NCBI GenBank assembly: GCA_022266195.1
Contig: WHVY01000002.1
Coordinates: 11,299,001-11,363,000, forward strand
Source: Tetranychus cinnabarinus
Lineage: Eukaryota; Arthropoda; Arachnida; Trombidiformes; Tetranychidae
Length of the DNA stretch: 64,000 nt
Reading direction: 5' to 3'
Shown: positions 13,085-24,852 of the stretch, piece after piece
Numbering within the stretch: the first letter of the stretch is position 1
Layout: every line of letters starts with the position of its first letter
The notes under the pieces: generated by a model
Databases searched by the model: none
Seen by the model: the letters and a program-made list of their open reading frames with translations, nothing else
Told to the model about the DNA's origin: nothing
Position numbers and translations under genes: made by a program

Positions 13085-13140
13085 GTCAAACGAAATTTCC
13101 AGTATTTTCCAAAACGAACTGAAACAAAGTGACTAAATGC
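13085..13140 (-). pseudogene. Fossil of a receptor last exon (weak)
   Basis: About 36 bases at 13104-13139 match, with a few substitutions and a small gap, the acceptor side of the last receptor exon and adjoining intron near 24901-24935. The remainder of a coding exon is not intact. It lies just beyond the 3' end of the first array gene, as expected if the array once extended further left. Confidence 0.35.
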
Positions 13141-13534
13141 AATTTTGTCATAAAAGTTGGTGAGATCAATGTCGATGCCTGAGTAAACGAAGTGAAATTG
13201 TAATTTTGCATTTTCTTAGTTAACTTGATTGGGAATATTGAGCAAAATTGTTTTTAAAAATTTTGCATTCTAAATCTTTTAACAATTCATTTTTTTTTGT
13301 AAATTGCTGTTTTCTAATTTTTGCTTTTATCGATTGTATTACGATCTGTATAGTTTCTGGTTATGTTGAAATTATGAATCAAGTATCAAATGTATCAAAT
13401 AGAATCAATGTTCAATTGTTATTGCAATTCATAAGCAGCAATATTTTGCAAGCGCAATCAACAACTCGATATGCAACACACTTTAATGATTAATTTTCAG
13501 TCCTTCTTTGATCATCTCAATTCCATTGCATTTT

Positions 13535-13540
13535 TTTATT
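13535..13540 (-). terminator. Poly(A) signal of receptor gene 1
   Basis: AATAAA on the minus strand begins only about 7 bases after the stop codon of receptor gene 1. It implies a very short 3' UTR if used. Confidence 0.45.
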
Positions 13541-13546
13541 AAAATA

Positions 13547-15063
13547 TTAAATCATCGTTCTGACGTTAACGGCTAAGAGCATAATAAAGTTGATATTTTC
13601 CAAGATGAACTGCAATGAGTGAATGAAATAGCATTAGTTTAAAACTAACACAAAAGGACAATCTACTCACAATTAGAGAAAAGGCAGGAGTTATCAGGCA
13701 GAAATCGCCGATTGCAATGCCAGTTTTGTTTCCGTTGATTCTATCCTGCACTTCTAACGCCTGTACAAAATTATTTTACGATAAAATCGTTAATAGATAA
13801 CAGTTCTGAATAGAGATCTTTTCTTGTGCCAAATTCACTTACCTTGAATTGAGCAGAACAAATCGTTTTTGTGTTCAATATCAGTCCATTGTAATATCGG
13901 TGTATACTTAGCGTCTTGAATTAGTTTGCATGAAAATAAGTTTCAATTGTTACATATGAGCGTTACTTTACAAACGATAAACTTACTTTAGTGTAGTAAC
14001 GAGATGCCCAGTAATTTCCAATAACAAGGAACGCATGAACCAAAAATGCTACTGAAAAGATGAAGAAAGTGGCGAAAAAAGTGGCAGGCAATGAATCAGT
14101 GAATATCACCACAAATAACACCAAGTCAACTTCAAAAGCTATGACAACTTCCAGGTAAAGATGAAGATAATTCAAGCGAAGATATGTTTTCTCAATATCA
14201 TTCATGAACTGAATTACTTTTCCATTAACTTGTCTCAGTTCTTCTGGACTCAACGGAACTTTCCTTAAATAAAATTTAATCTCATCTCTTATTGTATCAG
14301 CTTGAGCATTGTAAAAGGCAATCAAAGCCATTAGATAGATTCCCAGACTAGCTAATAAAACAATGAAAGACAACATCACGGTCACATCGAAAACAGTGAA
14401 CAAAATTAGGAAAATAACGTGAAGTACTGTTGAATAGTTTGAAAAGTAAAACCGAAATGCAATGAACAGCAATATTGAATAGAAGCAAATAAAAACCAAA
14501 AGTCGAGTTCCATTTGTAATAATGAAATAGCAAGCTTTATTGAATATCTTTGAACACCGACTATTGAATCTCAGAGGTTTCCATTCAACTCCATGCTTTC
14601 GAATATTGAAGAAAATTCTTAAAGGGACTAAAACACTAGATCGCTCAATATAATGACAATACTCGCGAAGCAATGAAAATATCACAATGGTAACATCCAT
14701 TAAAATAAAGAAAACTATTTTCTTTGATCTTTCAGCGTTTGGCATGGGATTTGCTAGGTATAAATCCATCTGATGACAGCCATGAAAGTACAAGAACAAG
14801 TTGGTTCGGATTAAAGTTAAAAGTATTGCAATACGAATGATCCAGTTACTTATCCATACTCTTCGAGTGACTGGCTTATCATACTCCTGCTTTTGTCCAC
14901 CACATAAACTTGTGAGAAATGCTCGATTCAGATGATCAAAATGAGCTAAAGCTCTTCTAGTCTCAACATCTGATTCACCCGTCCAACCGATTAGTTTGTA
15001 AAGGCAAGATTTAAAGTGATCACGATAATTTGGGTTTCTACGTTTTTCGATGATTCGAATCAT
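13547..15063 (-). CDS. Gustatory-receptor-like 7TM chemoreceptor, array gene 1
   Basis: Four exons join in frame: 13987-15063 (359 codons), 13843-13914 (24), 13671-13760 (30) and 13547-13609 (20 plus stop), giving 433 residues. All three introns are phase 0 with GTAAGT, GTAAGT and GTGAGT donors. The long exon carries about six hydrophobic segments, for example near residues 90-110, 130-150, 185-210 and 215-250. The third and fourth exons supply the last membrane segment and the tail. A conserved block GGQKQEYDKP precedes the first hydrophobic segment. The length, membrane pattern and C-terminal phase-0 introns fit arthropod gustatory receptors, ligand-gated cation channels with intracellular N-termini; the family call is inferred from architecture. 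This is the most divergent member, ending RTMI instead of RTLV. The start is the only upstream in-frame ATG. Ligand unknown. Confidence 0.75.
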
Positions 15064-15069
15064 TTTATT

Positions 15070-16090
15070 TGAATGAAGGGAACGCTCAACATTAACTTGT
15101 CATCTCTTGGTTAACTGGTTGAAATTATTTTTCTTTCTGTGTAATGTAAACTATTTATGCTCGGAATATTGATGTTCTTGAGCATGATATTATCAGGGGT
15201 ATCAAAAAGTTTTGTCGTCTTCTACTAATGACTTTTGCTTCGATTTTGAATGAGCTTGACTCGTTCAATTCACCCAATAATTTCAGACGAACTGAGTGAT
15301 AAGAAGTGTTAGGTCATCTTTTACGTAGAGCGGAGTAGATTAACTATAAGCCTTTGGCTGATAAGTTTGAGGTGCCAAAACTAATTGATATTTCTGATTG
15401 ATTATGATTCTGGTAATAAAATTCTTGTTAATCGATAAGTCAGTTGTAAATATCGAATGATTCGTTTTGAAACTTGTTTTTTTATTGAATATCGATTGAA
15501 ATATTGATTGTTTCATCAGTTATGCATCTTTACTAGACTAATCAATTTTTTGATTTATTGTAGTAAAAATTTTGATCTTTGATGAGCATTTAAAAACGCT
15601 TAGTCTTGATTATCGATCATTTTCATCTCGTTTAGACAATAGCCATTGAAATAAAAGAGAAAGTGAAAAGATGTATAAAGTAATTTTAAGACGATTGTAT
15701 CAACTAAATGTGCCGATCTTCCAACATTAAAATTCAACATAAATCAGTCTTTATAACTTAGCGTTTATTTTAGCAAAAAACAATGCCTAGTAGACTTATA
15801 ATGCTCACAATATTAACATGAAGTTGCTAACTATCGTGTAATCAAGACAATAGTTTCTGGCGAAACTGTGAGTTGCAATGACTAAATGCTAATGCTCAAT
15901 TCGTAGTTAAGTTAGCAAGTTAGGTTTCAGTTCAAATATGTTCAATGTCTCTTTAATCAGCAGTTATTATTGCACGTTCACCTGTTTAAGACAGTCTCGA
16001 AGTAAGCTTGGTTAACAAAACAAAACAATGATTTTAACGAATCATCCTTTTCTTCTGTTCATCGTGCAATTTCCCCATTAATGCTGCGAA
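15070..16090. other. Spacer between receptor genes 1 and 2
   Basis: It contains a block (about 15480-15690) homologous to the other array spacers. I see no open frame of note. Confidence 0.5.
15480..15690. repeat. Array spacer block, copy 1
   Basis: Shares with copies near 18360-18550, 21720-21880 and 24230-24400 the words TGATGAGCATTT and ATTATCGATCAT and a trailing AAAGTGAAAAGAT. It belongs to the duplicated unit and marks the spacers as co-duplicated with the genes. Confidence 0.6.
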
Positions 16091-16093
16091 ATA

Positions 16094-17624
16094 TCAAACG
16101 AGCGTTCTAATGTTGACTGCTAGGAGCATAATAAAGTTTATATTCTCCAAAATGACCTGAAATGAGTAATAAAATGGATGAGTATTGATTCATATTATCA
16201 TTAAATAATTATCGAACTCACAAGCAAAGAAAACGAAGGAGTTATTAGGCATAAATTTCCAATCGCAACGCCAGTTTGTCTTGCGTTGATTCGATTTTGG
16301 ACTTCTAATGCCTGTGCACATAATAAAGTACAAGTTTACAAGTTTAAAAGTTTACAAGTTTGCTAACAGTATCATACCTTGAATCGAGCAGAACAGTTAA
16401 CTTTTGTATACAATATAAGTCCAGTATATTGTCCATGCATACTTAGCGTCTTAAAATAGTTTATATTAAGATTATAAGTTATAAGTTTATTGCAATGCGC
16501 AAAGGGAAACTTACTTTTGTGTAATAACTAGAAGCCCAATAACTGCCAATAACGAGAAAAAAGTGAACCGTTATTCCACCCATTGTGGCAAGGGAATTGA
16601 TGAAACCAGGGAAAAGCTTGAATATCAGCGAAAGAAGTAGCATGAAATCAGCTTGCATGGCATTGAGTGCCATCAAATAGAGATGAAGATAATCTAAACG
16701 ACGATAAATTTGCTCAATTTCATTCATAAACAGAATCACCCTTTCATTGATTTGACTCAATTCTACTGGACTTAAGAAACTTTTTCTCAGACAGATTTTG
16801 ATATCGTCTCTAATCGCTTCCAGTTTTGCATTGAAAAGTGCAATAAAAGTCAAAAGATATATTCCAAGACTAACTAGTCCATTGATGAGCAAAGTAAACG
16901 TAATAATTTCAGAAGGAATAATACAAAGTATGAAAAAAATGTGTGTTCTAGTTGAATATCCGGCTGGATAATTTGAATGCAGTATGACGAGTAATATTGC
17001 CGAATAGAAACAAAAAATGATCATGAGACGAGCTCCCTGCGTCATGATCAAGTGAACAATTTTATTGAAAGACTGTGCACTTCTTGCATTGAATTTCAAT
17101 GGTTTCCAATAGATCCCATGATAGCGAATATTGAGAAAAATTCTAAGCGTAATTAAGGAACCAGCTCGTTCGATGTAATGATAATATTCACGGAGTAATG
17201 AAAAGATTACTAGAGAAACATAAGCCAATATTAGAGAAAATGTATTGTTTTGTCGTTCAGAACCTGGAAAAGGATTTGCTAGATATAAATCTGCTTGTTC
17301 ATTCATATCCAAGAACAAGATCACATTGAGCCGGATAAAGGATAAAAGTATTGCAATACGAACAATCCAGTTGCCTAACCATAGTTTCCAAGTGATTGGT
17401 TTATCGTATTCCTGCTTTTGTCCACCACATAAGCTAATGAACATCAATTTGTTTAGGTTGTCAAAGTGTTCTAAAGCTTTTCTGGTTGCACAGTCCGATT
17501 CGTCAGTCCAAGCAAGCAACTTGTATGAGCAAGACTTGCAGTATTTAACAAAATATGAGATTTTAAGTCTTTCAATCTTTGGTAATAATTTCATTGAATT
17601 ATTTCTTGAAAACGTCGATGTCAT
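16094..17624 (-). CDS. Gustatory-receptor-like 7TM chemoreceptor, array gene 2
   Basis: Exons are 16515-17624 (370 codons), 16378-16449 (24), 16222-16311 (30) and 16094-16156 (20 plus stop), total 444 residues, all phase-0 introns. The second exon begins TLSMHGQYTGLIL, the third ALEVQNRINARQTG, and the last reads VILENINFIMLLAV. Hydrophobic segments in the long exon lie near residues 83-105, 128-147, 197-217, 228-262 and 315-360. There are two possible ATG starts: MTSTF at 17624, or MKLLPKIE nine residues downstream, which gene 4 shares. The first 70 or so residues after LKISYF are identical to gene 3, although the two proteins differ clearly further on, which suggests gene conversion. Role inferred: contact chemosensory channel in peripheral neurons. 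Confidence 0.8.
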
Positions 17625-17683
17625 GACGAAAAAGTGATTGATGAAAGTATTTTGTCATAAAATTTCTTAATCTAGTGGTAATA

Positions 17684-17757
17684 ACTAGACCTTTAGACTT
17701 CTAGGTAACTGGATAATTGATTTCAATGAATCAAGTTTTATTATTTTTCTGCTTCTG
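17684..17757 (-). promoter_or_regulatory. Conserved 5' block of array gene 2
   Basis: A block of about 70 bases lying 60-130 bases upstream of the ATG is shared with genes 3, 4 and 5. Its core contains TTGATT and AATCAA arms around TCAATG. Its position suggests a core promoter or 5' UTR. It overlaps the start of the plus-strand frame that is open in the gene 5 copy but stops early here. Confidence 0.45.
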
Positions 17758-18359
17758 TTTTGGTTCTTAATTCTGGTGCTTTGGTGCTTCTTAATGTTCA
17801 TGAGCATGATAATGTGATCGATTTGAATCAAATCAACCAAAGCGTGTTTTAAATCATCAAGAATGATTAAAGAGTGATTTTGTTGAATTTTCGTCACCAG
17901 ACAATTTCTTTGTCTACAATAAAGAAGCATTTTCACAATCCTTTCCAAGGTTTTCACTGACATGTGCCCTCAGAGAGATTCAATAAGTGCGTTCAGTTGA
18001 AAAATTATCCAAATATTACTTTTCTTTCTTAATTAAGCCAAATTGATTGATTCCTCAATATTTCTGATTCTGCAGAGCACGAAAATCTGATCAATGTGAA
18101 TCAAATATTACCGGTTGCAAGTGATTTTGTTTAAATTTTGTCAGATACGGTTGTTGTTGGCATGTACTCTTTGTCGTTTCTCTTGACGATTCCATTTTTT
18201 TGAATTGCAACTCAATTCTTTTTCAGTGTTATCATGTTATGTGCTCTTTGAGGGATTCAGCATGAAGGTGACAAAACTTATTGATACTTCTATGATGATC
18301 AAAATTTCGTTAATGTCATAAGTAAGATGTAAATATAAAATGGTTCGTTATGAAACTTG

Positions 18360-18550
18360 TGTCTTAATTGAATTTTACTTGAGATTTAGGTTTATTTTAA
18401 TATTAATCTTCACCAGACTAATAATTTTTATTTATTTTATTAAAATATTGATTTTTGATGAGCATTTCCAAACGGTTAGCTTGGATTATCGATCATTTTC
18501 CATTTCTTTTCGACAATAGGAATCAAGAATAAAGTGAAAAGATCGTCAAA
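18360..18550. repeat. Array spacer block, copy 2
   Basis: Same spacer block as at 15480-15690, in the same orientation, between genes 2 and 3. The remaining spacer (17760-18360, 18550-18730) shows only repeat-unit homology and no gene. Confidence 0.55.
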
Positions 18551-18732
18551 GTAATCGTCTTAAGCAAAGTTAAGAAAAATTGAAAAAGTTTTAACTATTG
18601 GCTGAAAAATCAGTACAAAGTAACCTCATTACATGTTCGTAATGTGTTTTAATGACTCTAGATGCAAATGCTCAAACGAATCGTCCTTTTCTCTCGTTCA
18701 TCGTATGATCTCCACATTAAAGCTTCGAAATA

Positions 18733-20232
18733 TCAAACGAGTGTTTTAATGTTGACTGTTAGAAGCATAATAAAGTTTATATTTTCCAAAATGAACTGAA
18801 AAAAGTGAATATAAGACATGAGTATTGATTTGAATTTCCCAAAAAATGATAAGCGAACTCACGAGTAAAGAAAATAGAGGAGTTATCAGGCATAAATTTC
18901 CAATCGCAATGCCAGTTTGTCTTGCGTTGATTCGATTTTGGACTTCTAATGCCTGTGCACATAAAAGAGTACAAGTTGTTCAAATATTTTAGTAAATTTT
19001 CATTTCTAACCTCAACATACCTTGAATCGAGCAGAGCAGTTTGCTTTTGTGTACAATATAAGTCCAGTATAATGTCCATGCATACTTAGCGTCTTGAAAT
19101 AGTTGATATTAAAGTGAAATGATAGACAAATTATTAAAGGCATCAAGTTAAGAAAATTGAAACTTACTTTTGTGAAATAGCTAGAAGCCCAAAGATTGCC
19201 GATAACAAGAAAAAAGTGAATCAAGATTCCTCCAAATGTAATCAGTGAAGACATGAAATTAGGGAAAAGCTTGAATATCAGTGAAAATAGCAGCATAATA
19301 TCAGCTTGAAGTGCAATAAGTCCCATCAGGTAGAGATGAAGATAATCTAAGCGTCGATATGTTCGCTCAATCTCATTCATAAACTGAATCACTTTTTCAT
19401 TGATTCGGCTCAATTCTACTGGACTCAACGAACATCTTCTCAGACAGTTTTTAATCTCGTCTCTAATTGCTTCCAGTTGTGCATTGAAAACTGCAATAAA
19501 AGTCCAAAGATATATTCCAATACTAACTAGTCCATTGAAAAGCAAAGCAAATGTAACAATTTCAGAAGGAAAAATACAAAGTATGAAGAAAATGTGAACT
19601 CTAGTCGAATATGCGGCTGGATAACTCAAATGCAGAATGAAAACTAATGCTGCCGAATAGAACCAGACAAAAACCATGAGACGAGCACCCTGTGTAATGA
19701 TTAAGTGGACAATTTTATTGGCAAACTGCGCACTTCTTGCATTGAATTTCAATGGTTTCCAATAGATTCCATGGTTGCGAATATTGTAAAAAATTCTAAG
19801 AGTAATTAAGATGCCAGCTCGTTCGATGTAATGATAATATTCACGAAGCAATGAAAAGATTACAACAGTAATAACACCTAATATTAGCATAAATGTACTC
19901 TTCTGGCGTTTGGAGTCTGGAAAAGGATTTGCCAGATATAAATCTATCTGGTTACTTCCATCAAAGTACAAGAACAAATTCATCCGGATAAAAGTTAAAA
20001 GTATTGCAAGACGAACAATCCAGTTGCCTAACCATAGTTTCCAAGTGATTGGTTTATCGTACTCCTGCTTTTGTCCACCACATAAGCTAATGAACATCAA
20101 TTTGTTTAGGTTGTCAAAGTGTTCTAAAGCTTTTCTGGTTGCACAGTCTGATTCGTCAGTCCAAGCAAGCAACTTGTATGAGCAAGACTTGCAGTATTTA
20201 ACAAAATATGAGATTTTCAGTTTTTTAGTCAT
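18733..20232 (-). CDS. Gustatory-receptor-like 7TM chemoreceptor, array gene 3
   Basis: Exons are 19168-20232 (355 codons), 19021-19092 (24), 18863-18952 (30) and 18733-18795 (20 plus stop), total 429 residues. All introns are phase 0. The C-terminal exons read TLSMHGHYTGLIL, ALEVQNRINARQTG and FILENINFIMLLTV. The ancestral start (ATGAAATT..., 20243-20245) is put out of frame by a net two-base loss relative to gene 2. The frame is rescued by a new ATG at 20230-20232, giving MTKKLKISYF. The old ATG now opens a six-codon upstream ORF whose end overlaps the new start, which could lower translation. The long exon otherwise keeps the family pattern of GGQKQEYDKP, several membrane segments and LDYLHLYLM. 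Same inferred role as its neighbours. Confidence 0.78.
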
Positions 20233-20304
20233 TGGTCAATTTCATTGAATCATTTGTCGATAAAGTCACACACAATATTCTAACGAAAAATTTCTTGAAT
20301 CTAG

Positions 20305-20375
20305 TAGTAATAACTAGACCTTTAGGTAACTGGATAATTGATTTCAATGAATCAAGTTTTATTATTTTTCTGATT
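20305..20375 (-). promoter_or_regulatory. Conserved 5' block of array gene 3
   Basis: Copy of the shared block, 70-140 bases upstream of the start. The plus-strand frame through it stops after eight codons. Confidence 0.45.
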
Positions 20376-20829
20376 TGATTCAGTTATCTTAATGTTCATG
20401 AGCACGATAATGTGATCAATATGAATCATTTCAATCAACTCGTGGTGCAAATTTTCAAGGTTGGAAGGAATTCTGTTTCAATTTTTTCTGATACTAACTC
20501 TCGCTATTTATTTTGACGATTGCATTGATGCACTCAAAAATCTTTTTTTCAATGATTTCACTGATACTGCATGTGCTCTTTGAGGGGTTTACTATCAAGT
20601 CTGTACAGTTGCTGGCTGCAAAAATTCTAAATCGATCAGAGTAACTATAAATTAACTGTAGCAATATATATTAGATGGAAAAGCAATTAAATGTTACAAA
20701 ACCTATTGATACTTCTGGTTGACTACGAAATTTCGTTAATGTGATCAGTAAGTTGTAAATATCAAATGCAATTTTGTTTTAATTGAATACAAGCTGAGAC
20801 ACGATCATGACTGATCGTAAATTTCTTTT

Positions 20830-21405
20830 AACCACCCATGCTAACCGTCTTTTCACGGTATTGTCCATTGCCCAATCCAACACATCTACCACCTCAACAA
20901 AATCAACAAAACCAAACAACATCACTTTTTAAAATAACTTTTCTTAACAAAATTGTCCACTAAATTGTCCATCACTTTAGAGTGGCTTTTTTCACACGCA
21001 TTTTCAAACAATTTTTATATAAGATCATCCACTACCCAAATCCACCAAATTTTTGACCACTTTGGTGATTAATAGTGGATGTGCTAGATGGTGTAAAAGT
21101 GGTCGACATTGTTAATTAAAAAAAATAAAAATGAAAATAATTTTCTCAAGAATCTGAGTTCTGGGTGGTAGATAATCTTATAAAATTTGTTTGAAAATGT
21201 GGCGGAAAAAAGTGGTGGAAAAAGCCACTCTAAAGTGATGGACAATTTTGTTGAAAAAAGTTTCTTTAAAAAGTGATGTTGTATGATTTTGTTGATTTTG
21301 TTGATTTGGTAGATGTGTTGGATTGAGTGGTGGACAATATGGTGGACAATACGGTGAAAAACCAATAAAAAAACTGGTGAAAAAAGCCGGTCCCCTCTTC
21401 ACTCT
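20830..21405. mobile_element. Fold-back (long-TIR MITE-like) element in the receptor array
   Basis: Two arms of about 190 bases (about 20845-21040 and 21165-21360) are reverse complements with scattered differences and a few small indels, separated by a short spacer. Shared words include TCACTTTAGAGTGGC and CAATCCAACACATCTACC. It encodes nothing convincing. The insertion accounts for part of the unusually long interval between genes 3 and 4. The ends were judged by eye and no target duplication was fixed. Confidence 0.75.
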
Positions 21406-21720
21406 TTACTCAAATGACAAAGTTTTACATAAAATCCTGGTCCAACAATCAACCATCAACCTGAATAACAAAAAAGTTTTTCCCCCTCTCTCAATGTTAT
21501 TGGATACGGATTCTACATTTTTTCCCCCATTCTCTATTTGTATGAATTTCTCAGAGGTCATGAGATTCTGAGGTTAGGTTTTCTATTTTTCGGCGTTGTA
21601 GTTGAATCAGGGCTTTCAGACTGTGTAATTTTTTTTCTTGGAACCCGCTCAGTTTGGCCACAATTTTGACGCAAAAATTTGATACTTTGACTTTATATAT
21701 TGTATAGATTGCTTGAGATA
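21406..21720. other. Array-foreign sequence next to the fold-back element
   Basis: This stretch, with C-rich runs and a CTGAGGTTAGGTTTTC word, has no counterpart in the other array spacers. With the fold-back element it makes an insert of roughly 0.9 kb, possibly composite. No gene seen. Confidence 0.4.
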
Positions 21721-21880
21721 TTGAATGTGCATTTTGTTATGAATCTTTAATAGACTAATCATTTTTGTATTTATTGCATTAAAATATTGATCTTTGATGA
21801 GCATTCAAAACGCTTTGATTATCGATCAATTTCCCTTTTGTCTCGATAATAGGAATCAAGGAGAAAGTGAAAAGATTGTC
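21720..21880. repeat. Array spacer block, copy 3
   Basis: Homologous to 15480-15690; it resumes the array pattern right of the inserted sequence. The following 21880-22380 shows the same spacer family (CTAGTAGACTTTTAATGCCG shared with about 24510). Confidence 0.55.
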
Positions 21881-22385
21881 AAAGTAATTTAAACCGAATC
21901 GCATCAACTGAATGTGCAGATCTTTCAACTTTAAGCCACAAATCATTCTTTGCCACTTTAAGTTCACTTTTTAGCACAAGAACGATGCCTAGTAGACTTT
22001 TAATGCCGAAAATATTTGGTAACTATAACGAGTAATCAAGACAATCGTATTGAGCAAAGTTAAAAAAACTGCAAAAAGCTTCAACTACCGACTGCAAAGT
22101 AACAAAGTAACTTCAATGAATGTTTGCCATGAATCCTAATGATGTTATATTCAAATACTCAATGGTCAACTAACAAGTCTAATGTTTTTAGTTCAGATGA
22201 TATGTTCATTGTTGTTTAATTTAATCAAAAAGTCAGTATTGCAAATTTTGTGCACAGATTCAGGCACTTTCAAACGCTTGTTCCAGTCTGGAAGTAACTT
22301 TGTGCAACAAACCAAAACAATTATTGTAAAAAATCGTCCTTTCGTCTCGTTCATCGTACCATGTCCCTATTGATGTTGCAAAATA

Positions 22386-23920
22386 TCAAACGAGCGTTTT
22401 AATGTTGACTGTTAGAAGCATAATAAAGTTTATATTTTCCAAAATGAACTGAAAAAGGGAATAAAAGACATAAGAATTGATTTAAATTTCCCAAAAAATG
22501 ATGAGCGAACTCACGAGTAAAGCAAATAATGGAGTTATCAGACATAAGTTACCGATCGCAATGCCAGTTTGTCTTGCGTTGATTCGATTCTGGACTTCTA
22601 ATGCCTGTGAACATAATAGAGTACAAGTTTACCTTCGATATCGTTTGAACTCTTTTTGCTAACTGTATCATACCTTGAATCGAGCAGAGCAGTTTGCTTT
22701 TGTGCTCAATATAAGTCCAGTATAACGTCCATGCATACTTAGCGTCTTGAAATAGTTGATGATAAAGGGAAATGATAGACTCTGAGTTTATTGAGTTGTT
22801 TAGAGAGACTTACTTTTGGGTGATAACTTGAACCCCAATAATTGCCAACAATGAGAAAAAAGTGAGCAGCGATTCCTCCCATTGTGACGAGGAAATTAAT
22901 GAAATTAGGGAAAAGCTTGAATATCAGTGAAAATAGCAGCATAATATCAGCTTGCATGGCAAAAAGTCCCATAAGGTAGAGATGAAGATAATCTAAGCGA
23001 CGATATGTTTCATCAATCTCATTCATAAACTGAATAACCTTTTCATTGATTTGGCTCAACTCTACTGGACTCAACGAAAGCTTTCTCAGACAAATTTTAA
23101 TATCGTCTCTAATCGCTTCCAGTTGTGCATTAAAAAGTGCTATAAAAGTCATAAGATATATTCCAAGGCTAGCCAATCCATTGATGAGCAAAGCAAACGT
23201 AATAATTTCAGAAGGAATAAAACAAAGCATGAATAAAATGTGAGCTACAGTTGAATATGCGGCTGGATAACTCAAATGCAGTGTAACTACTAATGCTGCT
23301 GAATAAAACCAAATAACGATCATGAGACGAGCTCCCTGAGTCATAATTAAGTGGACAATTTTATTGAAAAACTGTGCACTTCTTGCATTGAATTTCAATG
23401 GTTTCCAATAGATTCCATGGTTGCGAATATTGTGCAAAATTCTAAGAGTAATTAAGGAACCAGCTCGTTCGATGTAATGATAATATTCACGAAGCAATGT
23501 AAAGATTACAATAGTAACAACTCCTAATATTAGCAAAAATGTACTCTTCTGTCTTTTTGAGTCTGGAAAAGGATTTGCCAGATACAAATCTATCTGGTCA
23601 CTTTCATCAAAGTACAAGAACAAAATAAATCGGATAAAAGTTAAGAGTATTGCAATACGAACAATCCAGTTTCCTATCCATAGTTTCCAAGTGATTGGTT
23701 TATCGTATTCTTGCTTTTGTCCACCACGTAAGCTAATGAACATCAATTTGTTCAGGTTGTCAAAGAGTTCTAACGCTTTTCTGGTTTCATAGTCCGATTC
23801 ACCAGTCCAAGCAAGCAACTTGTATGAGTAAAACTTGCAGTATTGAACAAAGTATGAGATTCTCAGTCTTTCAGCGTTTTCAATCGTCGGTAATAATTTC
23901 ATTGAATAATGAATTGACAT
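22386..23920 (-). CDS. Gustatory-receptor-like 7TM chemoreceptor, array gene 4
   Basis: Exons are 22814-23920 (369 codons), 22674-22745 (24), 22515-22604 (30) and 22386-22448 (20 plus stop), total 443 residues with three phase-0 introns. I start at ATG 23918-23920 (MSIHYSMKLL); a longer frame would need TTG. MKLLPTIE six residues in is shared with gene 2 and is an alternative start. The C-terminal exons read TLSMHGRYTGLIL, ALEVQNRINARQTG and FILENINFIMLLTV. At the end of the long exon it has YHPK where genes 2 and 5 have YYTK. The conserved block reads RGGQKQEYDKP, with R replacing the usual C. Role inferred as for the other members. Confidence 0.8.
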
Positions 23921-23984
23921 CTTCAATTATATGAGAGAAAAGTCAAACATAAAGTATTCTAACATAAAATTTTCTTGAATCTGG

Positions 23985-24072
23985 AAGCAATAACTAGATA
24001 TTAGACTAGGATCAGGTCTTTAGATAATGGATAATTGATTTCAATGAATCAAGTTTTATTATTTTCTGCTTT
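23985..24072 (-). promoter_or_regulatory. Conserved 5' block of array gene 4
   Basis: Copy of the shared block 65-150 bases upstream of the start. The plus-strand frame through it is shifted by a lost T and stops after eleven codons. Confidence 0.45.
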
Positions 24073-24229
24073 AATTTAGTTATCTTAATGTTCATGAGCA
24101 CGATAATTAATGAATGATGGAATAAGGAATCGAATCAATCAACTCTTGGTACAAATCTTAAAGGTTGAAGTGACTTTATCAGATGAAGGTGTATAAATCA
24201 AATGGTTCGTTATGAATATTAATTGAAAT

Positions 24230-24400
24230 ATTGATTGTTCATTTTGTTATAAATCTTTACTAGACTAAACATTTTTTATTTATTCCATTAAAATTTTGAT
24301 CGCTGATGAGCATTTAAAAACGCTTAGCTCTGATTATTGATCATTTCCACCTTGTTTGGACAATAGGAATTAAGGATAAAGTGAAAAGATGGTCTAACAA
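24230..24400. repeat. Array spacer block, copy 4
   Basis: Homologous to the three other spacer blocks. The rest of the spacer to 24852 is repeat-unit sequence without a gene. Confidence 0.55.
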
Positions 24401-24852
24401 TTGTAAGTAATTTAAACAAAATCGCATCAACACAATGTGCCGATCTTTCAACTTTAAGCCACAAATCATTCTTCGCCACTTTTAATTCACTTTTTAGCAC
24501 AAGAACGATGCCTAGTAGACTTTTAATGCCGAAAATATTTGCTAACTATAACGGCAATCAAGACTGAGAAAACTGAGAAAAATCTGGAGAAAGATTTTTC
24601 AATCATCGACTAAAAAGTCCATTACAAAGTAACTTCATTGAATGTTCTCAATGAGTCCCTATGGCTCTAGATGTATTAAATGCTCGATACTTGGCTAACT
24701 TCTGAAGCTCTATTTCAAATGATATGTTTAATGTTCAACTGTTCAAGATAGTTTTTTTGTAACTTTGTGTAACAGACCACAAAACAATGATTGTAACGAA
24801 TTGTCCTTTTCCCTCGTTCAACGTATGTTGTTAACATTGATGCTGCGAAATA

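Noticed and set aside
13248..13493. Plus-strand frame that seemed to resemble the small secreted peptide at 26472
   Set aside because: The hydrophobic part has no ATG, and the resemblance is limited to N/Q-rich composition.
17685..17963. 92-codon minus-strand frame upstream of receptor gene 2
   Set aside because: The homologous spacers of genes 3 to 5 do not keep it open; it is a shadow of the shared 5' block.
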